64,000 bases of DNA from Syngnathus acus (taxonomy: Eukaryota > Chordata > Actinopteri > Syngnathiformes > Syngnathidae), in the NCBI RefSeq assembly GCF_901709675.1, contig NC_051095.1, positions 557,001 to 621,000 on the forward strand, given 5' to 3'. The translations under genes were made by a program, and so were the position numbers. This document shows, one piece after another, positions 34,164-46,300 of the stretch. Numbering within the stretch: the stretch's first letter is position 1; every line of letters begins with the position of its first letter. A model generated the notes under the pieces. That model had not been told where the DNA came from, ran no database searches, and saw only the letters and a list, made by a program, of their open reading frames with translations.

Positions 34164-34629
34164 TCCGTTGGAGGAGGAGAAGATGCTCCCTAACCCGCTT
34201 CCACTCCCACCCATCTCCATAATAGACTCCCCAGCAGCACACTGAACCTTGCTTGCTAGGTAGAAAAAAAAAGGAAGTCTCTATTTAATGTCGGACGTAG
34301 CGACTGCGCTGTGGTACCAGAGCGTGAACTAGACTGAATCTCTGGCCTGCTTTCAAGGGTGCATGCCAGCAAAAATGTCTGTACTCAAAGCGCGCCGTTC
34401 GGTTTTTTTTGTTTGTTTTTGTATCCCCCCTCGCTTAAGTAAGGAAAGAGATTGAAGAAAAAAAAAAAAAGAGGAATTAATACTAACCTTGTTGTCGCCA
34501 TCGCTGTGGCTATTCTCGTCGCTCTGCGTAGATAAGCGGGCTCTTTTTTTTTTTGGTAGCAGGTTTGCCTGTGTTTCTGCACTGATCTTTTATTCTGGAA
34601 AACGCCGCCAAGCGGCTTGAACTCACAAC

Positions 34630-34635
34630 AATAAA
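34630..34635 (+). terminator. Polyadenylation signal of rtn3
   Basis: AATAAA in acaacaataaaagcttct, about 470 bp after the rtn3 stop; the first canonical signal on this strand after the gene. Confidence 0.55.
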
Positions 34636-34839
34636 AGCTTCTTGCAACACTGTGGTGATTGAGTCCAGTTCACACGGGGCGCACAGGTTCTGAGTCCAAA
34701 GGCCGTCTTCCCAATGGCCTTTTTTCTCTCCCTCGCTCTCTCTCGTTTTCTCTCTCCCTTTTTCTCTTGTCTCTCTCTATCCTTTTCTCTTTCTCAAGAC
34801 GACAAGTTTTGACCTTCCCACGCAGGAACGTGCTTGGAG

Positions 34840-35005
34840 CCAACCATCATTAGGCCGAGCGTTTTGGCGACGTGAGTCGGGTCTGCGTTCTGACTGACGC
34901 GCTCCGTCCGGCATGCCCATGAGGTATTTGAACTCCTCGAACTTGGCCTGCTTCAGGTCTTTCAGCGCCCTCAGCAGCACCAGCTCGCTCCTCATATCCA
35001 GTGTT
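34840..35005 (-). pseudogene. Pyrin-domain exon relic, inverted and frameshifted
   Basis: Read on the minus strand from about 35003 this gives TLDMRSELVLLRALKDLKQ, then FEEFKYLMGMP. It parallels the PYD exon of the array genes ([18 protein letters not shown], then FKEFKYYMDLP). After a shift of one frame it continues ERVSQNADPTHVAKTL, matching [16 protein letters not shown]. It is therefore an old pyrin exon broken by an indel and lying opposite to every intact copy. It is preceded by an acceptor-like TTCTGTACAG. No NACHT or LRR sequence was found near it. Confidence 0.75.
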
Positions 35006-36570
35006 TTCTGTACAGAATCAGAATCCCCTTCATTGTCATTATACATAGTATAAGGAGATAAGAGCTGCCCAAACAACGCATACACATTGCACGTAGAAGA
35101 AGAAGAATAGAGGTCAAGCTTAGTGCCTGTCAGAGTTGAGACATGATATGGCGCTTGGCTGTTTTAAAGTCTTGTTTGTCCTTGTCCTGATGTTCCTGTA
35201 GCGCCTCCCCGAGGTCAAACAGGATAGAGCCAGGGTGGGAGCTGTCTTCTGAGATAGGCCCGCCCAATTGATAGATTGACAGATACTTTCGGGATCCCCA
35301 GGAGAACCAGTGAAGTGATACAAAATACATATGTTTTTGTCATTGTACATATGTTGCTTTGTGTTATTCGGTCCAACAAATGCAATTGCTACCCGGTAGT
35401 GATGGGCACATGAGGCTTCCTTGGGGTTTGAGGCTTTCCCACCAAACGGTTTGGAGATAGGTTCATTTCTCGAGGCTTCATGTGCACATAAACCCCCCTG
35501 CTGGTCTAAAGGAGTCATTCATTCCATTCATGAGAATTACATTCACTTTTATATTTTGCTTCATGTGGCCTGATCAAAATAAATCAATCTGTATATTGTG
35601 TTTCAATATGGAAGTAAATACCTTCAATGTCTATCAAGACACTAAAGGTTGACATTTTGTTTTGAATGGCTGCTGTGTTTGTTTTAACAAGGAAAGACTG
35701 ATGTGCCTATGGATGAAGATGACTTGTACTTGTGAGCAGGAAAGAGGAGTAGTTGAATTGTGTTCATTACGGCTCCAGAGCGTAATCGGCAGCAACGTGT
35801 ACAATGACAAAAACTTATGTGCACTGACATTTGTGAGGTTTTGGGCGTTTATTTATGTATTCATTTATACTGTATTTATTTATTTATTTATTCATTCGTT
35901 CATATTTATTTATTTATTTACTTACTTACTTACTTATTCCCCGCCTGCTGCCCGATGACTGCTGGGCTCCAGCACGCCCGCCCGTGACCCCCGTGGGGAC
36001 AAGCAGTATAGAAAATGGATGGATGGATATTTATTTATTCACTCACATACTTCCTTGCGACCCTGGCCAAAGCACGGGAATTTTGTATGCAACTCTTCCG
36101 TGAGCGTGCATTTTGGTTTCGGCATTGTTTGTAAACACTCGCAGTAGACTGGCCAGCCCAGTAGCAAAATGAAATGGAATGGCATGTATTATGGTTGAGG
36201 CAGTCCAACAAAATCCCGGACCAAACAGTTTCGTTTGTCTCACCAGTTCTACCAGTTCGACGGTATGGCTGTGATGCTAAACTCCCAGTAAACATAAGAA
36301 CTCTTGTCTCCTCTGCGAACGAACCGGCTTAGGATAATTGCACCGCAAAGACTCTTTCCAATTGATCACACGCAAGATCCGTTTTTGAAAGAGCGCGGTG
36401 CGTGCCCTCAGCTCGTCCACGAGATCTTGGGAGGGCGGGATCTGCGCTGCGCTGCGGCTGCTGGACTCGCTCGGGAGGACGGCTGGCTGGGGGAGCGTGG
36501 TCTTGTCAGCTCAACGCTATTTTCGGACTGCTTCAAGTGATCCCTTTGCGTTCAGGTTCATGCGGGAAAG
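35006..36570. other. Left flank of the NLR array and promoter region of copy A
   Basis: The first part has no recognised feature apart from a TTTA/CTTA low-complexity run (about 35868-35938). From 35957 comes a retroelement tail (ctgctgggctccagcacgcc, then GGAT repeats to about 36030). From about 36070 to 36570 the sequence is homologous to the intergenic DNA before copies B, C and E. It includes a remnant of the 3' end of a last LRR exon (gggaattttgtatgcaactc), so a further copy probably once lay to the left. Confidence 0.6.
35957..36030 (+). mobile_element. Retroelement 3' tail with GGAT repeat
   Basis: The phrase gctgggctccagcacgcccg, then gtggggacaagcagtataga and a GGAT run, is a very common teleost SINE/LINE tail. 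The same tail occurs at 61568-61652 before copy E, and A/E flank homology begins with it. Confidence 0.6.
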
Positions 36571-39500
36571 ATGGCTCTGGATATGGAAATCAAGGGCCTG
36601 CTGTTGGAAACGCTGAAAGACCTGAAGCAGGAGGACTTCAAGGAGTTCAAGTATTATATGGACCTGCCCGAGAGCGTCAAAGAAAACGCAGACCGGACTG
36701 ACATCGCCGCACAGCTGATGAACAGGCACGGCAAGAACGCGGGGGAGAAGACCATCGAGATTCTGGAGAAGATCAACAACTACAACCTGGCCCAGAAGCT
36801 GCGCAACGACCTGGCGCAAATCACAGGTAAGGTGAACGAGGCTTCTGGTGGGGGAGGGGGGGGCTTTCCAGAAAGCAGCTTACCTGAAAACTCTCAGGTG
36901 ATACAAATGATGGCAACAGCTCTGGCCTGCTTCACTTGCCTCCTTGAGGGGAAGCGGCGGCGGCATGGCTGCAGCACGCTTGCGGCCAGGCCTAAGGCGG
37001 TTTTGCCACACGGGATCTCCTTCTGCGCCCTCAGGTAGCATCTCCTCAGTGGATAACGAGCAGATCGGCAAATTCAAGCGGGAGCTGCAAGGGAACCTGC
37101 GGAAGATCTACCTCAACGTTCCCGAGGGCAACACGGGGTACAGCCAGCAGAAGCCTCTGGAGAACGTCTACACCGAGCTCAACATTACCCGCGGCGTCGC
37201 CGGTCTCCCCGACAAGCAGCACGAGGTCCTTCAGATGGAGATGTGCGGCGTGGCCGAGGAGGAGTCCATCCAGCCGTGCGACATCTTCGAAAGCCAGAAG
37301 CCCCTTCGCACGATGCTCACCGTGGGCTTCGCGGGTATCGGGAAGACTTTCCTGGTGCGCAAGTTTGTCCTGGACTGGGCCAGCGGGGAAACCAACACAG
37401 ACGTGGACTTCATCTTTCCCTTCGCCTTCCGCGAGTTGAACTTGGAAGAGGGGAAAAGCTTTTCGCTGGCGGAGCTCATCCGACTCTTTGTCTGGGAGAG
37501 CAAGGCCATCAAGATGCTGGACCACATCTTGGTCAGTCTGCAAGAGTCGGCCAACCGCCACTACCAGTCCAGCAAGATCAAGATTTTGTTTGTGCTGGAC
37601 GGCCTGGACGAGTCCCGCCTCAAACTGGACTTGAGCGACGTGCGCAAGGTGGACCCGGACGTGACCCGAGCCTACCCCATGGAGGTGCTCCTGGCGCATC
37701 TCATCAAGGGGAACCTGCTTCCCTGCGCCCGGGTTTGGATCACCACGCGGCCCCAGGCGGCCCACGACATCCCGCCGCGCCTGGTGGACGGCAGAACCGA
37801 GGTGAAAGGCTTCAGCGACTCCCAGAGGATGGACTACTTCAGGAAGAGGTTCCCCGCCGAGGAGGACGTCATCAAGCACATCCAGAAGTCCCGCACCATT
37901 TTCATCATGTGCCACTTGCCCATCTTCTGCTGGCTCACCGCCACCGTTCTCCAAGACTGTCGGAAACACGGAAAGGAGCTGCCCGAAACCCTGACCGAGA
38001 TGTACACAGAGTTCCTGCTCTATCACCTGGACAAGTCCAAGGAGCGAGACAGCCAGAAGAGCACGGAGTACGTCAAAGCGCTGGCCAAGCTGGCTTTTCA
38101 GCAGCTGATGAAAAAGAAACACATCTTCTACGAGAGCGACTTGCGGGAAAGCGGCTTGGATGACCCGCGGGGCGCAAAACACTCGGGAGTCTTCACCGTG
38201 GTCTTCAAGGAGGTACCCCCGCTCAAGAAATACCAACGCAAGATGTTTCAGTTCATCCACCTGACCGTCCAGGAATATCTGGCCGCTCTCTACGTGATGA
38301 TGAGCCTGTTCCAGGACAACAAGAACGTGCTGGACGATTACGTGTGGACGCTGAAAGGCCTCCTGTTGTTTTGGAAGCGGAACCAGCTCACTTGGGTACA
38401 CGAGGCGGCCATCCGCATAGCCTCCGAGAGTGAGGGAAACCTGGACTTGTTCCTCCGCTTCCTGCTGGGTCTCTCCTTGCAGTGCAACCAGAAAATCCTG
38501 GGTGAGCTGCTGAAGGTTCCCAGGAACTACAGACACAGCAAGGCAGAAACGGTCCGCTTGATCAAGCGACGGATCGAGCGGAATTCTCCCGAGGAGAACA
38601 TCAACTTGTTCCACTGCCTGAACGAGCTGAAGGACGAGTCCCTGCTGGAGCAGATCCAACGATACCTAAAAGGGGGGGGATTGTCCACGGAGGACCTACC
38701 TCCGGCCATGTGGTCGGCCCTGCTCTTCTTCTTGCGGGCTTCCGACGAAGCCATGAGCTGCTTCGAACTCCGGAAATACGCTCCGTCCGAGAAGGGGCTC
38801 CTGATGCTGCTGCCGGTGGTCAAGGCTTCTCAAAAATCAGTGTAGGTGCCGTCGAGCCAGCACGATGAACCGGCCGCGCGCATGTCAGCAGCCCAAACCC
38901 TCTTGTCTTCTCAGGCTCAGGGGCTGCCAGCTGAGCAAGAAAAGCTGCGAGGCGCTGGCCTCCGTTCTAAGCTCGCCCGGCAGCCTGAGGGAGCTGGAAC
39001 TTGGCTACAACAACTTGCATGACGACGGGCTGGAGGCGCTCGCCGCAGGACTGGCAAAGCCGCAGTGCACCTTGCAAGTTCTCAGGTAAGGCTCCCCTCG
39101 AGCCGGCCCAAGAACCTTGGGCTTGTGTCAGCCGCCCTCTTGTCTTCTCAGACTCAGGGATTGCCAGCTGAGCGAGAAAAGCTGCGAGGCGCTGGCCTCA
39201 GTTCTAAGCTCGCCCGGCAGCCTGAGGGAGCTGGATCTCAGCGGCAACGACTTGCACGACCACGGGCTGGAGGCGCTCGCCGCTGGACTGGCAAAGCCGC
39301 AGTGCACCTTGCAAGTTCTCTGGTAATGCTCTCCTCGAGCGGCAGAAGGCCAGCCGGCCCAAGAACCTTGGGCTTGTGTCAGCCGCCCTCTTGTCTTCTC
39401 AGGCTCCAGAGCTGCAAGCTGAGCAAGAAAAGCTGCGAGGCGCTGGCCTCCATTCTAAGCTCTTCCCGCACCCTGAGGCATCTGGATCTTAACGGGAACG

Positions 39501-39859
39501 ACTTGTGCGACGATGGGCTGGAGGCGCTCGCCGCCGGACTGGCAAAGCCGCAGTGCACCTTGCAAGTTCTCGGGTAAGGCTCTCCTCGAGCCGCCCCAAG
39601 AACCTTGGGCTTGTGTCAGCCGCCCTCTTGTCTTCTCAGGCTGGTGCGGTGCAAGATTGGCACACGAGGATGCGTCTCACTGGCCAAGGCTCTCCGGTCC
39701 AACCCCTCCCACCTCCAACAGCTGGACCTGGGGGGCAATCACATCGGAGAGGAAGGAAAGCGGGCCTTGGAGGAGGTCCAAATGGATTCTCCCTGCAGTC
39801 TGAAGATTCAAGTGGTAGGTTCCAAACATCTTCCAGGGTGCCGCATGGGAATTTTGTAA
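36571..39859 (+). CDS. NLRP-like receptor, copy A (PYD-FISNA-NACHT-LRR)
   Basis: Cytosolic pattern-recognition receptor of the fish NLR expansion; by family analogy the pyrin domain would recruit ASC for inflammasome signalling. Exons: 36571-36826 (PYD), 37035-38841 (FISNA, NACHT and winged-helix/HD2 part), LRR exons 38915-39085, 39152-39322 and 39403-39573, and terminal 39640-39859. The frame closes to 931 residues. Walker A GFAGIGKT is at about residues 183-190, Walker B LFVLDGLDE at about 271-279 and sensor-1-like ITTRPQ follows. Each 171-nt LRR exon codes two ribonuclease-inhibitor-type repeats ([20 protein letters not shown]). No B30.2 domain follows. The NACHT-exon frame reaches a TAG at 38843-38845; splicing at the GTAGGT donor at 38842 avoids it. 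The ATG is shared by all copies and stands 13 bases after an acceptor-like TTCAG, so a noncoding 5' exon is likely. Confidence 0.85.
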
Positions 39860-40367
39860 CCAACTCTTCCGTGAGCGTGCATTTTGGTTTCGGCATTGTT
39901 TGTAAACACTCGCTGAAGACTGGCCAGCCCAGCCTACTTCGTAGCCAAGTGGAATGGAATGGAATGTACATGAATTATGGTTGAGGCAGTCCAACAAAAT
40001 CCCGGACCAAACAGTTTTGTTTGTCTCACCAGTTCTACCAGTTCGACGGTATGGCTGTGATGTAAAAGGAAGCTAAGCTCCCAGTAAACAGAAGAACTCT
40101 TGTCTCCTTTGCGAACGAACCGGCATAGGCTAATTGCACCGCAAAGACTCTTTCCAATTGATCAAATGCAAGATCCATTTTTAAAAGAGCACGGTGCGTG
40201 CCCTCAGCTCGTCCACGAGATCTTGGGAGGGCGGGATCTGCGCTACGGCTGCGGCTGCTGGACTCGCACGGGAGGAGGGCTGGCTGGGGGAGCGTGGTCT
40301 TGTCAGCTCAACGCTATTTTCGGACTGCTTCAAGTGATCCCTTTGCGTTCAGGTTCATGCGGGAACG
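39860..40367. promoter_or_regulatory. Intergenic spacer between NLR copies A and B
   Basis: About 500 bp, homologous to the spacers before copies A, C and E. It should hold the 3' UTR of A and the promoter or noncoding first exon of B. Conserved phrases include gaactcttgtctcctttgcg and cagctcaacgctattttcgg. No canonical AATAAA is seen. Confidence 0.5.
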
Positions 40368-43300
40368 ATGGCTCTGGATATGAAAATCAAGGGCCTGCTG
40401 TTGGAAACGCTGAAAGACCTGCGGCAGGGGGACTTCAAGAAGTTCAAGTTTCATATGGACCTGCCCGAGAGCGTCAAAGAAAACCCAGACCGGACTGACA
40501 TCGCCGCACAGCTGATGAACAGGCACGGCAAGAACGCGGGGGAGAAGACCATCGAGATTCTGGAGAAGATCGCCCACTACAACCTGGCCCAGAAGCTGCG
40601 CAACGACCTGCCGCAAATCACAGGTAAGGTGAACGTGGCTTCTGGTGGGGGAGGGGGGGGGGGTCATCCAGAAAGCAGCTTACCTGAAAACTCTCAGGTG
40701 ATACAAATGATGGCAACAGCTCTTGCCTCCTTCACTTGCCTCCTTGAGGGGAAGCGGCGGGGGCGGCATGGCTGCGGCGGGGGCGGCATGGCTGCGGCAC
40801 GCTTGCGGCCAGGCCTAAAGACGGTTTTGCGACACAGGATCTCCTTCAAGTCAAGTCAAGTCAAGTTAATTTGTATAGCCCAGAATCACAAGCAGTCTCA
40901 AAGGGCTTCACATAGACAAAAATTGACTATTATTCTCAAAGCATCCCCTGATCTTAAGCTTCCAAAAGGGCAAGGAAAAACTCAAAAAAACCCTGCCAGG
41001 GGAAAATGAGAAACCTTGAGAAGGGACCACAGATGGAAGGATCCCCCTTTCAGGATCACCAGGTTGAAATGGATGCAGAGAGGGCACAAATGATACATAA
41101 TATGAAAATCAACAAAAAAAAAGCGAAGAGCGAAAACCAACTCCAGCCGAATCGGCCACTCCAGGTTAGTTAAAGGCCATGTCATAGAAATGTGTCTTTA
41201 AACGTGTCTTAAATGTTTCTACTGAGGTAGCAGTCCTAATATCCATTGGTAGGGCATTCCAAAGCTCTGGAGCCCGAATAGAAAATGCTCTAGACCCTAT
41301 ATTGGGGTAATGTGATCAAATCTTCTTGTCCGTGAGAGCAGCCTTGCAGCAGCATTTTGTACTAACTGTAGACTTTTGATGCGGGACTTAGGAAGACCAG
41401 AGAATAATACATTACAGTAGTCCAGGCGCGACGTGACGAACGCATGTATAATAGTTTCCGCGTCACCGGTCGAGAGGATCGGACGACTCTTTGCAATATT
41501 ACGAAGGTGAAAAAACGCAATTCTGGTTATATTCTTAAAGTGCTTTTGAAAGGAGAGCATTTGGTCAAATATTACCCCGAGATTAGTTACAGTATCGCTC
41601 TGAGTGATAGTACGGTTATCTATAGTTATAGCGGTTTCCTTGAATAAGTGTTGATAACGAGTTGGACCAATGATCAACATCTCAGTTTTATCTGGGTTAA
41701 GACGAAGGAAGTTCAGAGACATCCATTGCTTGATCTCCGCAAGGCACGCCTCAAGATTACAACAATCCCGCGGCTCTGTCATCGATAACGGCATATATAA
41801 TTGGGTGTCATCCGCATAGCATTGAAAACTAATATTATATTTACGTATTATGTCCCCAAGCGGAATCATATAAATATTAAATAGAATTGGTCCGAGAACC
41901 GATCCCTGTGGGACACCACACGTAACATTATAGAGCTCCATGGACCACTCGGTGCGTCCTGTTTGATAGATAGGAATGGAACCAGCCTAGTGCTGACCCT
42001 GAAATACCAACACAACTTTTAAGACGCCCTAATAAAATATCGAAGTCTACAGTGTCGAAGGCAGCACTAAGATCGAGTAGTAACAGTACAGATGAAGTGT
42101 TTGAATCCATAGCTATGAGGAGATCGTTAGTCACTTTAGCAAGTGCTGTCTCAGTGGAAGGATTAGCTCTAAAACCAGACTGAAAAGAGTCATATCGATT
42201 ATTGGCGATCATGTAATCAATAAGCTGCTGCGCTACTACTTTTTCAAGAAGTTTTGCTATGAATGGGAGGGAGGTTTGAAACTGGCCTATAATTACTGAG
42301 ACAGTCCGGGTCAAGATTTGGTCGCTTAAGTAATGGTTTAATGATAGCGGTTTTAAAGGCTGTTGGCACTATCCCAGAGACAGACAGACAGATTGATTAT
42401 ATTTAAGACGGACGGTCCTAAAATTTGAAATAATTCTTTAAGTAGTTTGGCTGGAAGAGGGTCGAGTAAACGTGTTGTTTGTTTAGCCGCACTAACCAAT
42501 TGTGTAAGCCTTTCAAGAGACACGCTTTTAAAAGTTGAGAGGGTTGTTGCATGATCATCAGCGTTGGTAAACGGCGGGCTCGACCGAGCGATTGGAATGG
42601 TATTCTTGATCTCGTCCCTAATGGATTCAATCTGTTGAGCAAAAAATTTCATGAACTCGTCAGCTGAGTGGAAGGAACTATCGGGGGTCGGCTGGCGTAG
42701 TCAGCTTTGCCACTGTATCAAATAGGTGTTTCGGATTGTTTTTATTGAGATTAATAACTTGCGAAAAATACCGAGTTTTTGCTAAGATAAGCACATCTTT
42801 ATATTTCAGGAAGCTATCCTGCCATGCCTGATGGAAAACCTCAAGTTTGGTTAGACGCCATCTGCGCTCATGCTTTCTCCATAATTGCTTAAGCGTACGC
42901 GTTTCATCTGTGAACCACGGAGTAGGCAATCTACGGCGAGTTTTCAGACGTAACGGCGCCACAGAGTCAATGGCATTTAACAATGTCGCATTGACTTAGA
43001 CTTAGACTTAGACTTAGACAGAACTTTATTGTCATTTTGTCAACACTAGGTGTGTACAAAACGAAATTTCGTTGCATACGGCTTTCAACAATGTAGAGGT
43101 ATTTCGGCTGGTTAAAAAGTGACATTCTATATAAAAATATGAAATAAGATAATTATAAAGTACAAAGTGCAGCAGTGATACAGTATGTAAACAGTGCAGG
43201 AGACAAAAGCAGTATTTACAAGTGTGCAGAGGAATGCTACGTTTGAATGTTCAACAGTCTGACGACAGCAGGGAAAAAACTATTGCAGAACCTGGTGGAC

Positions 43301-46300
43301 CTGCAGCGGATGCTGCGAAACCTCTTCCCAGAGGGCAGCAGGGAGAACAGTCCATGGTGGGGGTGTGATGGGTCACTGATAATATTTCGGGCTCGGGACA
43401 CGCAGCGCTGGGATGACAAGTCCTGAATGGAGGGAAGAGGAGCCCCGATGATCCTCTCTGCTGTCCTCACCACTCTCCTCAGGTTCTTCCAATCGGAGGC
43501 GCTGCAACCTCCACACCACACCGAGAGACAGCTTGTCAGAATGCTCTCTATGGTGCTTCGGTAGAACGTCCTCATGATGGGTGGGGGCAGGTGGGCTCTC
43601 CTCATCCTCCGCAGGAAGTACAAGCGCTTCTGTGCCCTCTTGACCAGTGTTGTGGTGTTCACAGTCCAGGTGAGGTCGTCTGTGATGTGGACTCCCAGGA
43701 ATTTAGTGCTGCTGACCACCTCCACAGCTGAGCTGTTGATGATCAGTGGAGCGTGGTGAGGCTGGTTCTTCCTGAAGTCGACGATGATCTCCTTCGTCTT
43801 CTCCACATTCAGGATCAGGCTGTTTTCTCTGCACCAGCCCACCAACTGCTCCACCTCCTCTCTGTAGTCCAGGTCGTTGTTGTCCCTGATGAGGCCCACC
43901 ACCGTTGTGTCGTCTGCAAACTTCACGATGTGATTGGTGGTGAACCTGGGGGCGCAGTCGTGTGTCATCAGGGTGAACAGCAGGGGGCTCAGGACGCAGC
44001 CCTGAGGGGAGCCTGTGCTGAGGGTGATGACATCTGAGGTGTTCTGTCCGACCCGGACTGACTGAGGTCTGTTGGTGAGGAAGTCTAGCAGCCAGTTCCG
44101 AAGGGGGGTGCTGAAGCCCAGGTGTTCCAGTTTTTCCACCAGATGTTGTGGAACGATGGTGTTAAACGCTGAGCTGAAGTCCAGGAACAGCAACCGCACG
44201 TGGGTGTTCCTCTCCTCCAGGTGAGCCAGGCTCAGGTGAAGAACGGAGGAGATGGCATCCTCAGTAGAGCGGTTCTGCCGGTAGGCAAACTGGAACGGAT
44301 CGAATGTTGGGGGGAGTCTGGAGACGATGTGATCTTTGAGCAGCCTTTCGAAGCACTTCATCATGATGGGAGTCAGTGCCACCGGTCTGTAGTCATTCCA
44401 TGAGGTGATTTGAGGTTTCTTCGGCACCGGAATGATGGAGGCAGCCTTGAAGCACACTGGCACTTTGGCTTGGTCCAGCGAGATGTTAAAAATGTCTGTG
44501 ATGACACCAGCCAGCTGGCCTGCACATTCTTTGAACACCCGCCCAGGTATGTTGTCGGGGCCTGGGGCCTTACGTGGGTTGACTCTTCTCAGAGTCTTCC
44601 ACACGTCGGCTGAGTCAAGGCAGAGGGCCTCCTCTTCCTGGTGGGGAACAGTTTTAACTGCAGGAGTGCTGTTTAGTGCCTCAAAACGCCCAAAGAAGTT
44701 ATTTAGACCATTCAGGAAGTCAGCATCAACCTCACCCACCGGGGGGGAGGGTAAGTTGTAGTCCGTGATCGCCCGTATGCCTTGCCACATACTCCTGGTG
44801 TTATTGGCGTCGTGGAAAAAATCCTGAATTTTTCGACTGTGGCTTCGCTTCGCTAGCCTGATGGCACGGTTCAAGTTGGCTCTCGCTGTCCTCAGTGCCT
44901 CCTTGTCGCCAGACTTGAAGGCTGAGTTCCGTGCTCGTAGCGTATGACGTACATCCTCAGTCATCCAGGGTCGTTGGTTGGCTCGGGTGATGATGTTCTT
45001 AGTGGTGCTGACGTCCTCGGAGCATTTGTTGATGTAGGCTGACACAGTCATGGCGTACTCATCAATGTCGATCTGATTGTCATATGTTGCTGCTGACTTG
45101 AACATGTCCCAGTCAGAGCACTCAAAGCAGTCCTGGAGTGCCTCCATGGCCCCCTCAGACCACACCCTCACCTGCTTCACTGTGGGTTTTGCTCTGATCA
45201 GCAGGGGCCTGTATGCAGGGATTAGCATAACAGATAGGTGGTCTGAAGAGCCGAGGTGGGGGCGGGGGGCTGCTCTGAATGCATCCTTTATATTGGTGTA
45301 AACCAAGTCCAGAGTGTTCTCTCCCCGAGTTGGAAAATCCACGTGTTGGTAAAAATGAGGGAGAATAGTCTTCATGCTAGCCTGGTTGAAGTCCCCAGCA
45401 ATGATGAAAACCCCCTCTGTGTGCGTGGATTGCAGCTCACTGATTGTCCGATAGAGAACCCTCATGGCCTCTTTAGTGTTAGCGCTAGGAGGCACGTACA
45501 CAGCCGTGATGCTAACAACAGTAAACTCTCTGGGCAGGTAGAAGGGTCTGCAGTTAACAGTCAAAAGCTCGATGTCCGAAGAGCAGAAGCTGGCGACAGA
45601 TCTAGCATTTTTGCACCAGTTGTTGTTGATGTAGACACACAGCCCACCTCCTCGGGATTTACCGCTTAGCTCGCTGTTTCTGTCGGCGCGGAATGTAGCG
45701 AGCCCCTCCAGGCTAACGGCGTTGTCCGGCATTGATGAGTTCAGCCATGTCTCCGTCAGGATGAGAGCGCAGCAGTTTCTAACTTCCCTCTTTGAAGAGA
45801 GTTCCAGTTTTAGATGGTCCATTTTATTATCCAGTGAGCGGACGTTGGAGAGGAAGATGGATGGAAGCGGCGGTTTGTAGGGGTTAGCTTTAAGCTTAGC
45901 CGTTAGCCCACCTCGACAGCCGCGCTTCCGCCGCCGGTCACACCGCCTACGCTTACTCCTCCTCCGGCGTGTGCTGCCCGGCGAGCCCGCTGCGTCGTGA
46001 GCTTCTGGGGCTAGCGCCCTAAGCACTCCGAGGCTACGCAAACAGACTAGGGTAGTTGTGGCTACGAGTCCGAAAACACTTGATGACCGTACCTCCAGCA
46101 GGCGCTGGCGATCATACACTAATCTACTGGATGGATAAACTAAACTTTGTGTTGTTTGTAGTGTCCTAGGCGACATATTTTGCGAAAATCCTCGTCGGAT
46201 GTTGAGACCCGTAGCGGCCGCGGCCAACTGGGGCGCCGCCATCTTGGAATCATGAATCTTGAATTCATTTGTAAGATTATCAATAGAGCCGGTGTATGCG

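Noticed and set aside
35855-35958. Open frames rich in Tyr/Phe/Ile in the TTTA repeat
   Set aside because: Translation of low-complexity sequence.
37046-38659. Very long minus-strand ORF (537 codons) across the NACHT exon of copy A, with matching ones in B (531 codons), D and E
   Set aside because: They mirror a GC-rich coding exon read in the opposite direction and recur wherever the NACHT exon recurs. The product is a Leu/Gln/Val-rich string with no known domain.
38843-38845. TAG at the end of the NACHT exon frame as a true stop giving NLRs without LRRs
   Set aside because: A GTAGGT donor at 38842 and phase-2 LRR exons downstream restore one continuous frame in copies A, B and D; a short intron-retained form remains possible.
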